This document shows, piece after piece, positions 8,401 through 15,400 of a stretch of 21,635 bases of DNA. A model generated the notes under the pieces. That model did no database searches and was not told the DNA's origin. It saw only the letters and a list, made by a program, of their open reading frames with translations. Positions within the stretch are counted from its first letter, which is position 1. Each line of letters opens with the position of its first letter. The stretch is from Candidatus Poseidoniaceae archaeon (lineage in GTDB: Archaea > Thermoplasmatota > Poseidoniia > Poseidoniales > Poseidoniaceae), in assembly GCA_022425585.1 (NCBI GenBank), contig JAKMFF010000358.1:1-21635 (forward strand), written 5' to 3'. A program made the position numbers and the translations under genes.

Positions 8401-10098
8401 AATAGCATTTCCCGACATATCAGTAATTTGTATTGTAGTAAGTAAGAATTCTTGGCTAGTTGCCGTGGTAATTACCAAGTTAGCTGTAGACCCATAGTAA
8501 AGAGCACCTTGTCCAGAAGCATCACTGTAAGCCGGATTAGAATTAATTGTCGCCAAATCTAAGATATAGGCTGCAGAAAAACTGTCAACCTGAAGTGGTA
8601 TGTCATGTAATTCAGCAATCCATTGGTAAATTGTCGCCTGCGAGGTCTGGGTCATTACCATTCCAGTTGATTGAAATTTTGTTTCTAGGTGATTTGCCAT
8701 CAAATGGCCATTAAGTAGTTCAATACCATTATTTTGACCGCCTTTTGAAGTAATGTCTTCTGCAGTCAAGTCACTTTCCTGAACCAATATACCAGTTGAA
8801 AAATTACTCGCTTGGAGACTTGAAACGGTTATCGTAGTGTACCATGCCTTGCAGCCAATGGAATGGAAATCTCCTGAATCATAAGACTTTGAAGTGCTCA
8901 AATTATCCCATATGTGGATACCTCCAATAATATCAACTGCAATTGATTGGCGACTTGTGGTTGTAGAAACAACATCGCCAATTATTACGGTATTGGTATC
9001 CCTGGTTATTATTCCCGCTTCATCTGATGTAAATGAAGAATTACTGATTGTTAAATGGCCTTCTTCTGAAGAACGTAAAGCATATTGCTGTCCAAAAACT
9101 GAAGACGAAATTATCTGGTGAGCACCTAGACCTGTCAATAAAATACCGTATTTAGCATTAGTAATGGTAAGGTCTTCGATACTACAATTGCCATCGCAAT
9201 CTTGTTCGATTACCGGGAGGTTTATGTCGATAGAACCTGTAAAATCTATGTTACTAATTTGAACCCCTGTAGCGCTATTTGATTTAATCAATTGATTACC
9301 TTCTGCTTGCACGTCTGTAAGGGAAAAATCATCAGCATTGGACAGATCAGCAAGTAAAGATACATTGCTTGATTGAATTTCACTAGCTTGGAATTGCACG
9401 CCGTAATTTGTTGCCAAGCCTACTGATGCAGATACCAATGTGAGATTTTTAGCCGTTAAATCTCCTAAACTAGCAGCTAAGGCAACGCCAACATTGGAGA
9501 ATTGACTGTCTTCTATGATGACAGAGCCTGTTGAACTTATCCCGATTGCTGAATTATTTATTGAACCATTATTGAGAGTTATTGTACCACTATTCAAAAT
9601 CGCCTCATTATCGATTGCCTCTGTGCTAAATAGATTGATGTGGCAAGATCCCATATTTCTTATGCCAATATAGGAGTCAATTACTGTAAGATTTTCAATC
9701 GTTAAATCGCCATTAGAACGGATGCCAGCATTTGAGTTTTCGATAATTACATCTTCAAGAATCGCTGTACCCGTGGAAGTTATGACAAGCCCTTGCCACA
9801 GACCTACGCCATGAGAAGTTGGCGATTGTGGCTCAGCACTGGAGAAGAAATGCACCCCTTGTGCCTCTAGAGAGCCGGCAATCTCAATCCTGTAGCCATC
9901 ACCGCCATCCACAACAACTCCTGCTGCGATAGTGAGTGTTGCCCCAGCAGCAATGGTAATGTTACCAGACAAAACCTGATTTTCAGACCAGGTGATATCA
10001 CTCGTGATGGTGGTTTCTGATGATGATACCGGTAATGGCACTATTGAAATTAGTAGTAAAAGGACAAGTGTGAGCGGCATCAAAGCTCTTTGTCGCAT
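5428..10098 (-). CDS. Giant beta-helix surface protein with Ig-like domain, calcium-type Asp repeats and C-terminal membrane anchor
   Basis: The start is the ATG at 10098: the signal peptide begins there (MRQRALMPLTLVLLLLISIV) and AAAGGATG lies about 6 bases upstream. The longer reading to 10158 adds 20 residues before the signal peptide. The product has 1,556 residues. The bulk is short Asn/Ser/Thr/Ile-rich repeats of about 22-25 residues typical of right-handed parallel beta-helices (for example TAILEDVIIENSNAGI and DLTIENLTVIDSYIGI). Three modules open with an 'L-T-I' cap, near residues 45, 625 and 880; the first and third have a W-x-G-[LV]-V turn. A short Ig-like insert lies before the second. 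An Ig/PKD-like domain (about 1330-1435) and a Cys-containing Asp-repeat segment (about 1447-1523, with QDTDNDGAPD and QDDDGDGVPD) lead to one membrane helix (about 1531-1550) and a basic tail. It should face outward, anchored in the cytoplasmic membrane. Beta-helices of this kind often act as stalks, adhesins or polysaccharide-binding proteins; no catalytic site was recognised. Confidence 0.9.
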   Translation of the reverse strand: MRQRALMPLTLVLLLLISIVPLPVSSSETTITSDITWSENQVLSGNITIAAGATLTIAAGVVVDGGDGYRIEIAGSLEAQGVHFFSSAEPQSPTSHGVGLWQGLVITSTGTAILEDVIIENSNAGIRSNGDLTIENLTVIDSYIGIRNMGSCHINLFSTEAIDNEAILNSGTITLNNGSINNSAIGISSTGSVIIEDSQFSNVGVALAASLGDLTAKNLTLVSASVGLATNYGVQFQASEIQSSNVSLLADLSNADDFSLTDVQAEGNQLIKSNSATGVQISNIDFTGSIDINLPVIEQDCDGNCSIEDLTITNAKYGILLTGLGAHQIISSSVFGQQYALRSSEEGHLTISNSSFTSDEAGIITRDTNTVIIGDVVSTTTSRQSIAVDIIGGIHIWDNLSTSKSYDSGDFHSIGCKAWYTTITVSSLQASNFSTGILVQESDLTAEDITSKGGQNNGIELLNGHLMANHLETKFQSTGMVMTQTSQATIYQWIAELHDIPLQVDSFSAAYILDLATINSNPAYSDASGQGALYYGSTANLVITTATSQEFLLTTIQITDMSGNAIEAEVIVNTFQMESDENGEVLLPLFSDGSLVTASIYGTGVSKLLNGAVQGQSIQVPVIPSSDWIISSNSSITIQSDTGLQELTGDLILEDNAVLSIDNTLLVLQTGATITISDNASIIGTNAVITADTITITDAGYISALDSQFSTTINANVSWSCDGDLEVDRIILKLDLSLSPNCNLQINNGEFNGQSTIPASSSLNVTSSLHISVIDRGNPLQDALIEYQGVSYSTDISGEVVIQAIARQVNNQQDYTGSVETVLLSYNSYNEIISWDTSKPKSHQFIVSNIDVNEINLGNIILDSVWSPYYLDSDWVVPQGHSLTISSNVVLRVADGVSITVDGVLKAHQATISSTGLGDRWAGVVLGASEFSTIELSSTNILEASPALSIFESGTFIGHDMVFARTLSTDPLISFSATSNASFSLVNSRLSDAGSGCIDAEQTSITVTIVDVILERCGGPAIRAGQTNLAISNITIGSGSSAGLVLTSVTGELTGLFGTEFDGAGSLLKLDYINQEFIVKNITGKVGESPGIAGSNNRALNLQGVELTGAPALDFDYSSGTLSNITLHGQGTGTGLISHHGRFSDNLALSNIEITGYNVGIDLHADGVDTVSRMSIENSVIDCSTAISVENYPLSLSQTSVIGSIDYSGATSLQIYDSPFSINQNISLWDGAIAEVFVTVNLVSQFDNAVKQGDYSVVSDYSDGSKISSSVSGQSPSLDILTFTTDTAGNEKSLVSITVEAASAGHPIQTQTLELNTYDELSQSIMFELQTNNAPLFTIDSPNSTSIIMQQTEFFSIISATDDLDSSTELSYTWKILDDGGAQIYSFTSNNSTHFMTINAPGSHILQIRVVDTLGAETEQFVPLDVKLLDSDQDLISSCDENNWFDLANSRSCGPDVYDDDDDNDGFIDTRDKWPLDPCVWQDTDNDGAPDNINCPDGQTTDLFEDQDDDGDGVPDILEGKSDNNGGFDSMTLILLVLSAVGILLFIGRMRKGMQE

Positions 10099-10161
10099 AT
10101 TGCATCCTTTGCCGGTTACACATATCAAACCAAAGGCTTCCAGTCTATTTTTGATCACTTC

Positions 10162-10169
10162 AAATATAC
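10162..10169 (-). promoter_or_regulatory. Candidate TATA box for the beta-helix/ligA operon
   Basis: The minus strand reads GTATATTT here, about 64 bases upstream of the ATG at 10098. A TATA element of this kind would start transcription about 25 bases downstream, giving a leader of about 40 bases that contains the AAAGGATG ribosome site. No clear purine-rich BRE was identified upstream, so this is a tentative call. Confidence 0.4.
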
Positions 10170-10210
10170 TGCTATAGCTTAAATTTGCGTATTATGTAAT
10201 CTAGACTCGT

Positions 10211-10288
10211 TGGTGGGCCCGCCCGGATTTGAACCGGGGTCTGACGACCCCCAGCCGCCAAGTATAGGCCAAGCTAACCCACGGGCCC
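10211..10288 (-). tRNA. tRNA-Pro (anticodon GGG), CCA encoded
   Basis: A complete cloverleaf can be folded by eye. The 7-bp acceptor stem is GGGCCCG/CGGGCCC, with T8 and a D-arm containing AGC...GG and A21 (one T-T mismatch at the loop end). The anticodon stem is GGCGG/TCGTC with loop CTGGGGG, so anticodon GGG lies at 10250-10252 after T33. The variable region is 4 bases (AGAC). The T-arm is CCCGG-TTCAAAT-CCGGG, followed by discriminator A and an encoded CCA at 10211-10213. It decodes CCC (and CCU by wobble). The 5' end is 8 bases after the rpoN stop codon, so it is probably cut from the ribosomal-protein transcript by RNase P and a 3' tRNase. I saw no separate promoter and no intron. Confidence 0.97.
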
Positions 10289-10296
10289 TATTGTGT

Positions 10297-10503
10297 CTAA
10301 TTACCGGCTTGTTGACTGAACGGAGCAACCTCGTGAATGAGGTCTAGATGCCCAACATACATTCTTCTGCAGCAATATCTAGAAAATCCAATCTTGTCTA
10401 GAGCGTCTGAAACCTCGGTCCCTGAAGCGACTAACTCGTTGAATTCTTCCCACTTATGCGCAACAACTACACCACAACTGAAACATCTTACTGGAATTAT
10501 CAT
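10297..10503 (-). CDS. rpoN: DNA-directed RNA polymerase subunit N (Rpo10/RPB10 homologue)
   Basis: A 68-residue zinc-binding subunit of archaeal RNA polymerase that helps assemble the Rpo3/Rpo11 platform. The family signature is complete: IPVRCFSCG at the N-terminus (C7, C10) and the adjacent cysteine pair in RYCCRRM (C44, C45), which together bind one zinc. The length is typical. Its ribosome site GAGGTGA (10508-10514) overlaps the rps9 stop codon, indicating translational coupling. This place directly after rps9 is a classical archaeal arrangement. In many archaea rpoK, eno and rps2 follow; here tRNA-Pro and then the beta-helix operon follow instead. The gene is unrelated to bacterial rpoN (sigma-54) despite the shared symbol. 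Confidence 0.97.
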   Translation of the reverse strand: MIIPVRCFSCGVVVAHKWEEFNELVASGTEVSDALDKIGFSRYCCRRMYVGHLDLIHEVAPFSQQAGN

Positions 10504-10512
10504 ATTTTCACC

Positions 10513-10947
10513 TCATCGATAGGACTTTTGTTTCTTTCTACGAGCACCACGTCCAAGTTGATGCTTTGGTTCTTTTCTTCTTGGGTCATTGACTAAAAGG
10601 CTACGATCGAATCTCAAGTATTCATCTCTTAGCTCTTCATCAGTACCTTCAGCCCCACCGTTGTAGAGCACAAGACCTCTAGCGATAGCGGTTCTTATTG
10701 CGTCAGTTTGACCCATAATTCCGCCACCGGTGGTTGTGATATTAATGTCGACTTTAGCCAAACGATTCATTGCATCGGCAATGATTAGGGGCTCGATTGC
10801 TTTTCTTCTTGCCAAAGATGGTTGAAGAATTTCGATAGGTTCACTATTGACTCTTACTCTACCCTTACCAGACTTAACTGAGGCTCGAGCAATTGCTGTC
10901 TTTCTCTTTCCTGAAGATTCTACTGCCTTATTCTTTTTCTTTGCCAT
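10513..10947 (-). CDS. rps9: Small ribosomal subunit protein uS9
   Basis: A 144-residue archaeal S9. The visible family motifs are GKRKTAIARASVKSGKGRVRVN near the N-terminus, the central GGGIMGQTDAIRTAIARGL, and the basic tail ending in KKQKSYR that reaches toward the P-site tRNA. I chose the ATG at 10947. It overlaps the rpl13 stop as TGATG, and a strong GGGGGTGA ribosome site (10954-10961) lies 6 bases upstream. The in-frame GTG one codon earlier (10950) is less likely. It is the third gene of the eL18-uL13-uS9-RpoN cluster. Confidence 0.97.
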   Translation of the reverse strand: MAKKKNKAVESSGKRKTAIARASVKSGKGRVRVNSEPIEILQPSLARRKAIEPLIIADAMNRLAKVDINITTTGGGIMGQTDAIRTAIARGLVLYNGGAEGTDEELRDEYLRFDRSLLVNDPRRKEPKHQLGRGARRKKQKSYR

Positions 10948-11432
10948 CACTGGTCACCCCCAGTCCATCTGTGGCTTGGTGCACCAAGGTTTTGGCTAAT
11001 TTCACCAAGTGAAACAAAGCTTTGTGATGCAGCCTTGCGGATTTTGCTAACGTCACCCTGTTGGTGTCCGTCTGGAAGATCTCCCGACAAATGACTTGGG
11101 CAGCCGATTTCTACTCTTAGGTTACGTAATGCTCGACGTCCACTGCTCTTACTTTGGTAAGGCAGCATACCTCTTACTGAACGCTTTAGAATCATATCAG
11201 GCATTCTTGGGAAGAACGGCCCTTTTCTTGCGTGGTTTAACTTGTACTTTTCTTGATACTTGTTAAACACTGAAACTTTACTACCAGTTACGATCGCCTT
11301 TTCAGCATTGACTATTACGACTTTGTCATCTCTATGCTCTCTGGCTGCTTTGATTAGCAAATCTGCAGCTGCAGACGCTAAGCGACCTAGGACCAAGCCA
11401 TCGGCATCAAATACGTAGGTTGTTTCATCCAA
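10947..11432 (-). CDS. rpl13: Large ribosomal subunit protein uL13
   Basis: An archaeal L13, recognised from FDADGLVLGRLASAAADLLIKA, the VIVNAEKAIVTGSK segment and the KGPFFPRMPDMILKRSVRGMLPY core. No ATG occurs in frame before the conserved N-terminus, so translation must begin at a rare codon. Two TTG codons are available, at 11441 and 11432. I favour 11432, which gives M-DETTYVFDADG and places GGGGG (11442-11446) 9 bases upstream, whereas 11441 has no spacing. Either choice overlaps the end of rpl18e (8 or 17 bases), so translation is probably coupled to it. The product has 161 residues, normal for the archaeal family. Confidence 0.95.
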   Translation of the reverse strand: MDETTYVFDADGLVLGRLASAAADLLIKAAREHRDDKVVIVNAEKAIVTGSKVSVFNKYQEKYKLNHARKGPFFPRMPDMILKRSVRGMLPYQSKSSGRRALRNLRVEIGCPSHLSGDLPDGHQQGDVSKIRKAASQSFVSLGEISQNLGAPSHRWTGGDQ

Positions 11433-11790
11433 GAATAACAACCCCCGTGCCTGATGGGTTTTCGTTCATAAGCTCGCCATAGGTCATTACTCGACCGCCA
11501 GCGGCTTCTATCTTCTCACGAGCACCGGTGCTCACACTGTAGGCGGCGATCGTGTGGTTACTGGAAACCTCACCACTGCCAAGTAGCTTGCCAGGCACGA
11601 GGATTGTTGCACCCTCTGGGGCGTGGCGGCTTACTCTGCTTAGGTTAGGTTGGGCCCAGTTCTTGCGACTCCTAGAGAGACGCATGGCCACATCTCGCCA
11701 AACAGCGGAACCGGTATCGCGAGACTGGGCTTTCAGTTGATTGATGACATCAATCAACTGTGCGTTTGTCTTACTATTTGGGTTACTCAT
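11425..11790 (-). CDS. rpl18e: Large ribosomal subunit protein eL18
   Basis: A 121-residue archaeal/eukaryotic-type L18e with no bacterial counterpart. Recognised from AVWRDVAMRLSRSRKNWAQPNLSRVSRHA, the glycine-containing VPGKLLGSGEV and the C-terminal AGGRVMTYGELM. The ATG at 11790 begins MSNPNSKT and has GAGGGAG (11795-11801) 4 bases upstream. The frame extends up to 11868, but the extra 26 residues are basic, atypical and have no ribosome site. It is the first gene of the ribosomal cluster. In many archaea a tRNA-Leu gene precedes it; here an unrecognised gene does, 108 bases away. Confidence 0.96.
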   Translation of the reverse strand: MSNPNSKTNAQLIDVINQLKAQSRDTGSAVWRDVAMRLSRSRKNWAQPNLSRVSRHAPEGATILVPGKLLGSGEVSSNHTIAAYSVSTGAREKIEAAGGRVMTYGELMNENPSGTGVVILG

Positions 11791-11898
11791 TTGACTCCCT
11801 CGATGCTTTGAAGCAACCCTGCGACTCGCCAACCCATTATCAAAGCACCGACGCGTAGCGATTGTCAAAAGACGCGAATATCGCGCCAGTTAGAGCAT
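11791..11898 (-). promoter_or_regulatory. Intergenic region likely carrying the promoter of the ribosomal cluster
   Basis: This 108-base gap is the only sizeable one ahead of rpl18e, so the operon promoter is expected here. No convincing TATA box was found; the nearest AT-rich patches are GATATT near 11880 and TTGATAATGG near 11840. A short dyad, CGCGA-ATA-TCGCG (11873-11885), sits just after the stop of the upstream gene and could be an RNA hairpin or a binding site. The promoter assignment is positional only. Confidence 0.35.
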
Positions 11899-12342
11899 CT
11901 ATTCAAGCAAAATTTCGCCTTTAGCATCGAGTAATTCTACTGTCAAACCTGCAGCTCTACCTTGAATGATAATTTCATCATGCAGAGTATCAGAGAAGTC
12001 ATCTAAAGCACCCAAAGCAGTTGTCCCGACAACATCGGTTAGTTGATCGATAAGATGGTTCAGTACACAGCTAACGCCGTATGCTTGGCCTGCACGGAAT
12101 GCATGGTCTACTCCACCTACTTCAGGGTCTTCTGCTTTCATTCTCAACATTACTTGCTGAGAGTAAGCAACTAGAGCACCATAAATCGATTCGATGATTT
12201 GTGCTGCTTCAAGGTCTCCCAGTAGCATTTGTGCTTCACTAAGAGCCACTCTTACGGCTTGCCCGTATGTTGCGTGAGCAGAGATAAGGTCTGATGTTTC
12301 CTTTTGCATGGCTTGGTCAATTAGCGTCTTCCAGTCTTCCAT
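11899..12342 (-). CDS. Unrecognised soluble helical protein
   Basis: A 147-residue protein I do not recognise. From the ATG at 12342 (MEDWKTLIDQAMQKE) it reads as almost entirely amphipathic helix (LISAHATYGQAVRVALSEAQ, AAQIIESIYGALVAYSQQVM, FRAGQAYGVSCVLNHLIDQL), closing with a short beta-like tail (GLTVELLDAKGEILLE). It has no signal peptide, membrane segment or metal motif, and only one Cys. An in-frame GTG at 12366 would add 8 residues, but neither start has a strong ribosome site. It begins 63 bases after the giant DUF4129-tailed surface protein and ends 108 bases before rpl18e, in the same direction, so it could be co-transcribed with the giant. Codon and base use look like its neighbours. 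A role with the cytoplasmic tail of the giant or with the ribosomal cluster is possible but unsupported. Confidence 0.75.
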   Translation of the reverse strand: MEDWKTLIDQAMQKETSDLISAHATYGQAVRVALSEAQMLLGDLEAAQIIESIYGALVAYSQQVMLRMKAEDPEVGGVDHAFRAGQAYGVSCVLNHLIDQLTDVVGTTALGALDDFSDTLHDEIIIQGRAAGLTVELLDAKGEILLE

Positions 12343-12374
12343 GGCCAAGCCACAACGGGTAAGCACCTTGAAGG

Positions 12375-12391
12375 TTCGGAATAAATCCGAA
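12375..12391. repeat. Short inverted repeat between the giant gene and the unknown gene
   Basis: TTCGGA-ATAAA-TCCGAA, a 6-bp stem with a 5-base loop in the gap after the stop at 12406. There is no T-run after it on the minus strand. It could be a weak processing or attenuation hairpin, or chance. Confidence 0.35.
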
Positions 12392-12405
12392 TCAATTGGT
12401 TAATT

Positions 12406-15400
12406 TCAAATCTTAAAGTTTGAATCCTGACCGTCGACAATTCCTGCTTGTCTTACCGAGCCATCGGCAGCAACAAACTCGCCTGCCTTAGTTTGGTTGT
12501 CATAAAGGTTGACATCTTCAAAGCGCTTGACTATCATTCCTTCTCCAAGCGCCACAGTCAATGATTGTAGAATCATGCCGAGGGTAGCAACAGCTCTATC
12601 CCGGTGACTTGCATCAATAGTGTGATCTGAATATCTTGCCTCTTCAAAGATGGTCAAGAATGCGTCTAGTTGTTCGCTTGGCACCATGTCAAAGGCTTTG
12701 CGTACAGCAGCTTCGAATTCTCTAGTGGTTTCGTAAACCTTCTTCATGAAGCCATATTTTCTAAAGTGTCTGACCAAATTTTTGTAACAATCAAAGATAG
12801 CGGCAATGAATTCATTGCTTGCTTCTAATTGTAACATTGTGTCGGTTAGGATACCTCTCAATGCTTGGACCTGCCGACGTGCTTGTGACCTCTGGTAATA
12901 CAGTATACCGCCAATAAACAGCGCCATCAATAGAATTGCTAGAGCCATGGTGTTCCCTGGGGTAAAGAAGCCGGTGTCAGCGCTGACTGAAATTGGTTCT
13001 CGCCATTGTATTTCGTGAGAAATATTGTCTTGTGATGGGGCAAAGAATGTTGAACCGGGGTAATAGGCGATAATTCGCCACAAACCTTGACAAGGTTGTC
13101 CACCGCAAGTTCTGCCGTCAAAAGCCCACTCGAAACTTGCAATACCTTGCTCGTTGGTTGTCGAACGATTTTCTCCATCGGTAACCCACTCGCCTTCATT
13201 GGAGTAATATTGACGCAAGAAGAATACTTCTTCGTTTTCCACTGCAAGGTCTAACCGGTCCCTAAGTAAGGCTATTTCACCGATTACTGGATCCCCTTCA
13301 GACAAACCATTATCGCCACGATAACTCCAAGTTTGTTGAACTTGAATATCAACTCTCGAGCGAACCAAGATATCTACATCCATGAATGAACCATTCAATG
13401 ATTTATCTGCATCTCTTGCGCAGCCACCGTAATTACTCAAATCTTCAGTTGGCTCATACGCCACACGAAGTACTCGGAAACCTTCGGTCTTACCGCCAGT
13501 AGTCTCAACGCCCTTCAATGTTGGATTTTGCAGCGGATCGCCACTAAACCAAGCAATAGTTCCACGTTCATCTAGGGCTTGGCTTGTCCTAATTCTTGCA
13601 ATAGGTCTGATGTTCTCCTCTGGATCTAAGTATAAGTTTAGACACTTATCCCCTACAGGATCTCCGTTACTTTGCTTCAGGATAGCATCAATGTGGAAAG
13701 ATTCTTTCAAGAACAATCGATAATACTCTGTCCCGTTAGGTGCAAGCCACTTATCAGTTGTTGACTTGAACGGCCCCACATCGGTAATCGATAAGGTTGA
13801 ATTAGAGAATATCTGATAAGTCAATGGCAGTGTCTTTGATTTGTATCTGTACTGGTCACGGTTTGCTGTGTTGAGAGCAGAGTAGATGATGTTGATATCT
13901 GCTTGTCCTGCCTGAACACCTTCGATGTCACACTCAATGACAAATATGCCGTTCTCATCAGTTCTAACATCGTTACACTTGGTAATTTGATTATCAGGGT
14001 CATTCTTCATTGTGTATTGGGCTGAAACAACTCTATTGGACAGATTATTACCCAATTCATCATAAAGACGGCCAGTTAGAACCATCGGTTTATCTTCATA
14101 TTGTTGAGTCTGAATGTCAAATTCTCCAGTGTAAACAATTTCTTCATCTGGTGCATCGATATATGTCGTACCAATCAAGTTGAATCCGTTCTCAATATTT
14201 GGCATGAAAATTCGGTATTTTTCGTTATTTGGTACGAAGGTACACGGATCCCATGCGCCACCCAATGTTCTGAAATCAAGCTCATCAGCAAATGGTTGGC
14301 AACCTTCGTTTGGTAAACTCTCTTCATACCTCAGTATGACATTTACTGGGCCAAAGCCATCCGGAAGGAATCCGGCTGGGTCATTACTTAACTTGGCTGG
14401 AGTCAATGGGGAAATATCTGCTCTAAGACAGCCTACTGATTCTTCTCTGCTTACGACTCCATCTTGGTCTACATCCCAATCAGAGAACTCATCGTTATTT
14501 CCGTCAAAGTAACACAGGTGTGAGTCGCCAGAACCAGGTATTGGTTGTGGCAATGTAAGTTGTCCAGCACCCTGTGGCGCAATAGTTGCCACCAATTGTC
14601 GATAAGTGACACCTTGGAAGTCTGTGCCTTCGAAAATAACGTCGACTAAGCCACCCGTTGGCGAATCTGCGCCGTTTAGATTAACTGGAGTAATACCTGG
14701 ATCATTGGCTCCGTCATCAGTAATTTGGGCGACGAAATTCCATGAATCTCCGCTCTTTCTAAAGTTCCCAAACTCTTCTTGGACTTGTCTTGGGAGTAAA
14801 TCTGTCACCGTAATGTTAGTTCTCGAGATAACCCAGATGTATTGATTGACGGCTGAGCCTTTCAGTAATTTAGAACCTGGATATTCAAATTCAAGTGAGA
14901 AATTACCCAATGAATCAGTACTGTTAATCGTGAATGGGACCTCAAAGAAACCATTGTCATCAGTATAGTTAACACCCGTCCGACCATCAAATGACCAGGT
15001 ATAATTTACTGGTGCGTTTCTGACAGGTTGAAGTGAGTTATCAACTAATTTAGCTTGGATTACCGTACTAGTGTTTCGGTACAATCTTGGCGTAGAGGTC
15101 ATTTGGAAATCTGTAGTTCCAATTACTGTTATGTTGATGTAAGCACCGGTAGGCGAAAGTGTGCTGGTGTTTCCAGTAAAGTAGAATGCTGAATTAGTAA
15201 AGTCAACTCTAGTTCCGTAGGTCTTAGCCGAGTATTGGCTCAACCAAGTGAAGTTGTAATCATAAACCGCGTCACAAGTTGAACATGCTTGAGTTGGTTT
15301 AGAAGTAAATTGTGTCTCTTGTTGACCGATAAACTGTCCATTACCGTCGATGTCGATTTGTAAAGTGATTGGATCATCAACCCATGGTGCCAACGTTCTG

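Noticed and set aside
10099..10158. Upstream extension of the beta-helix protein by 20 residues
   Set aside because: The signal peptide starts at the ATG at 10098, which has its own ribosome site.
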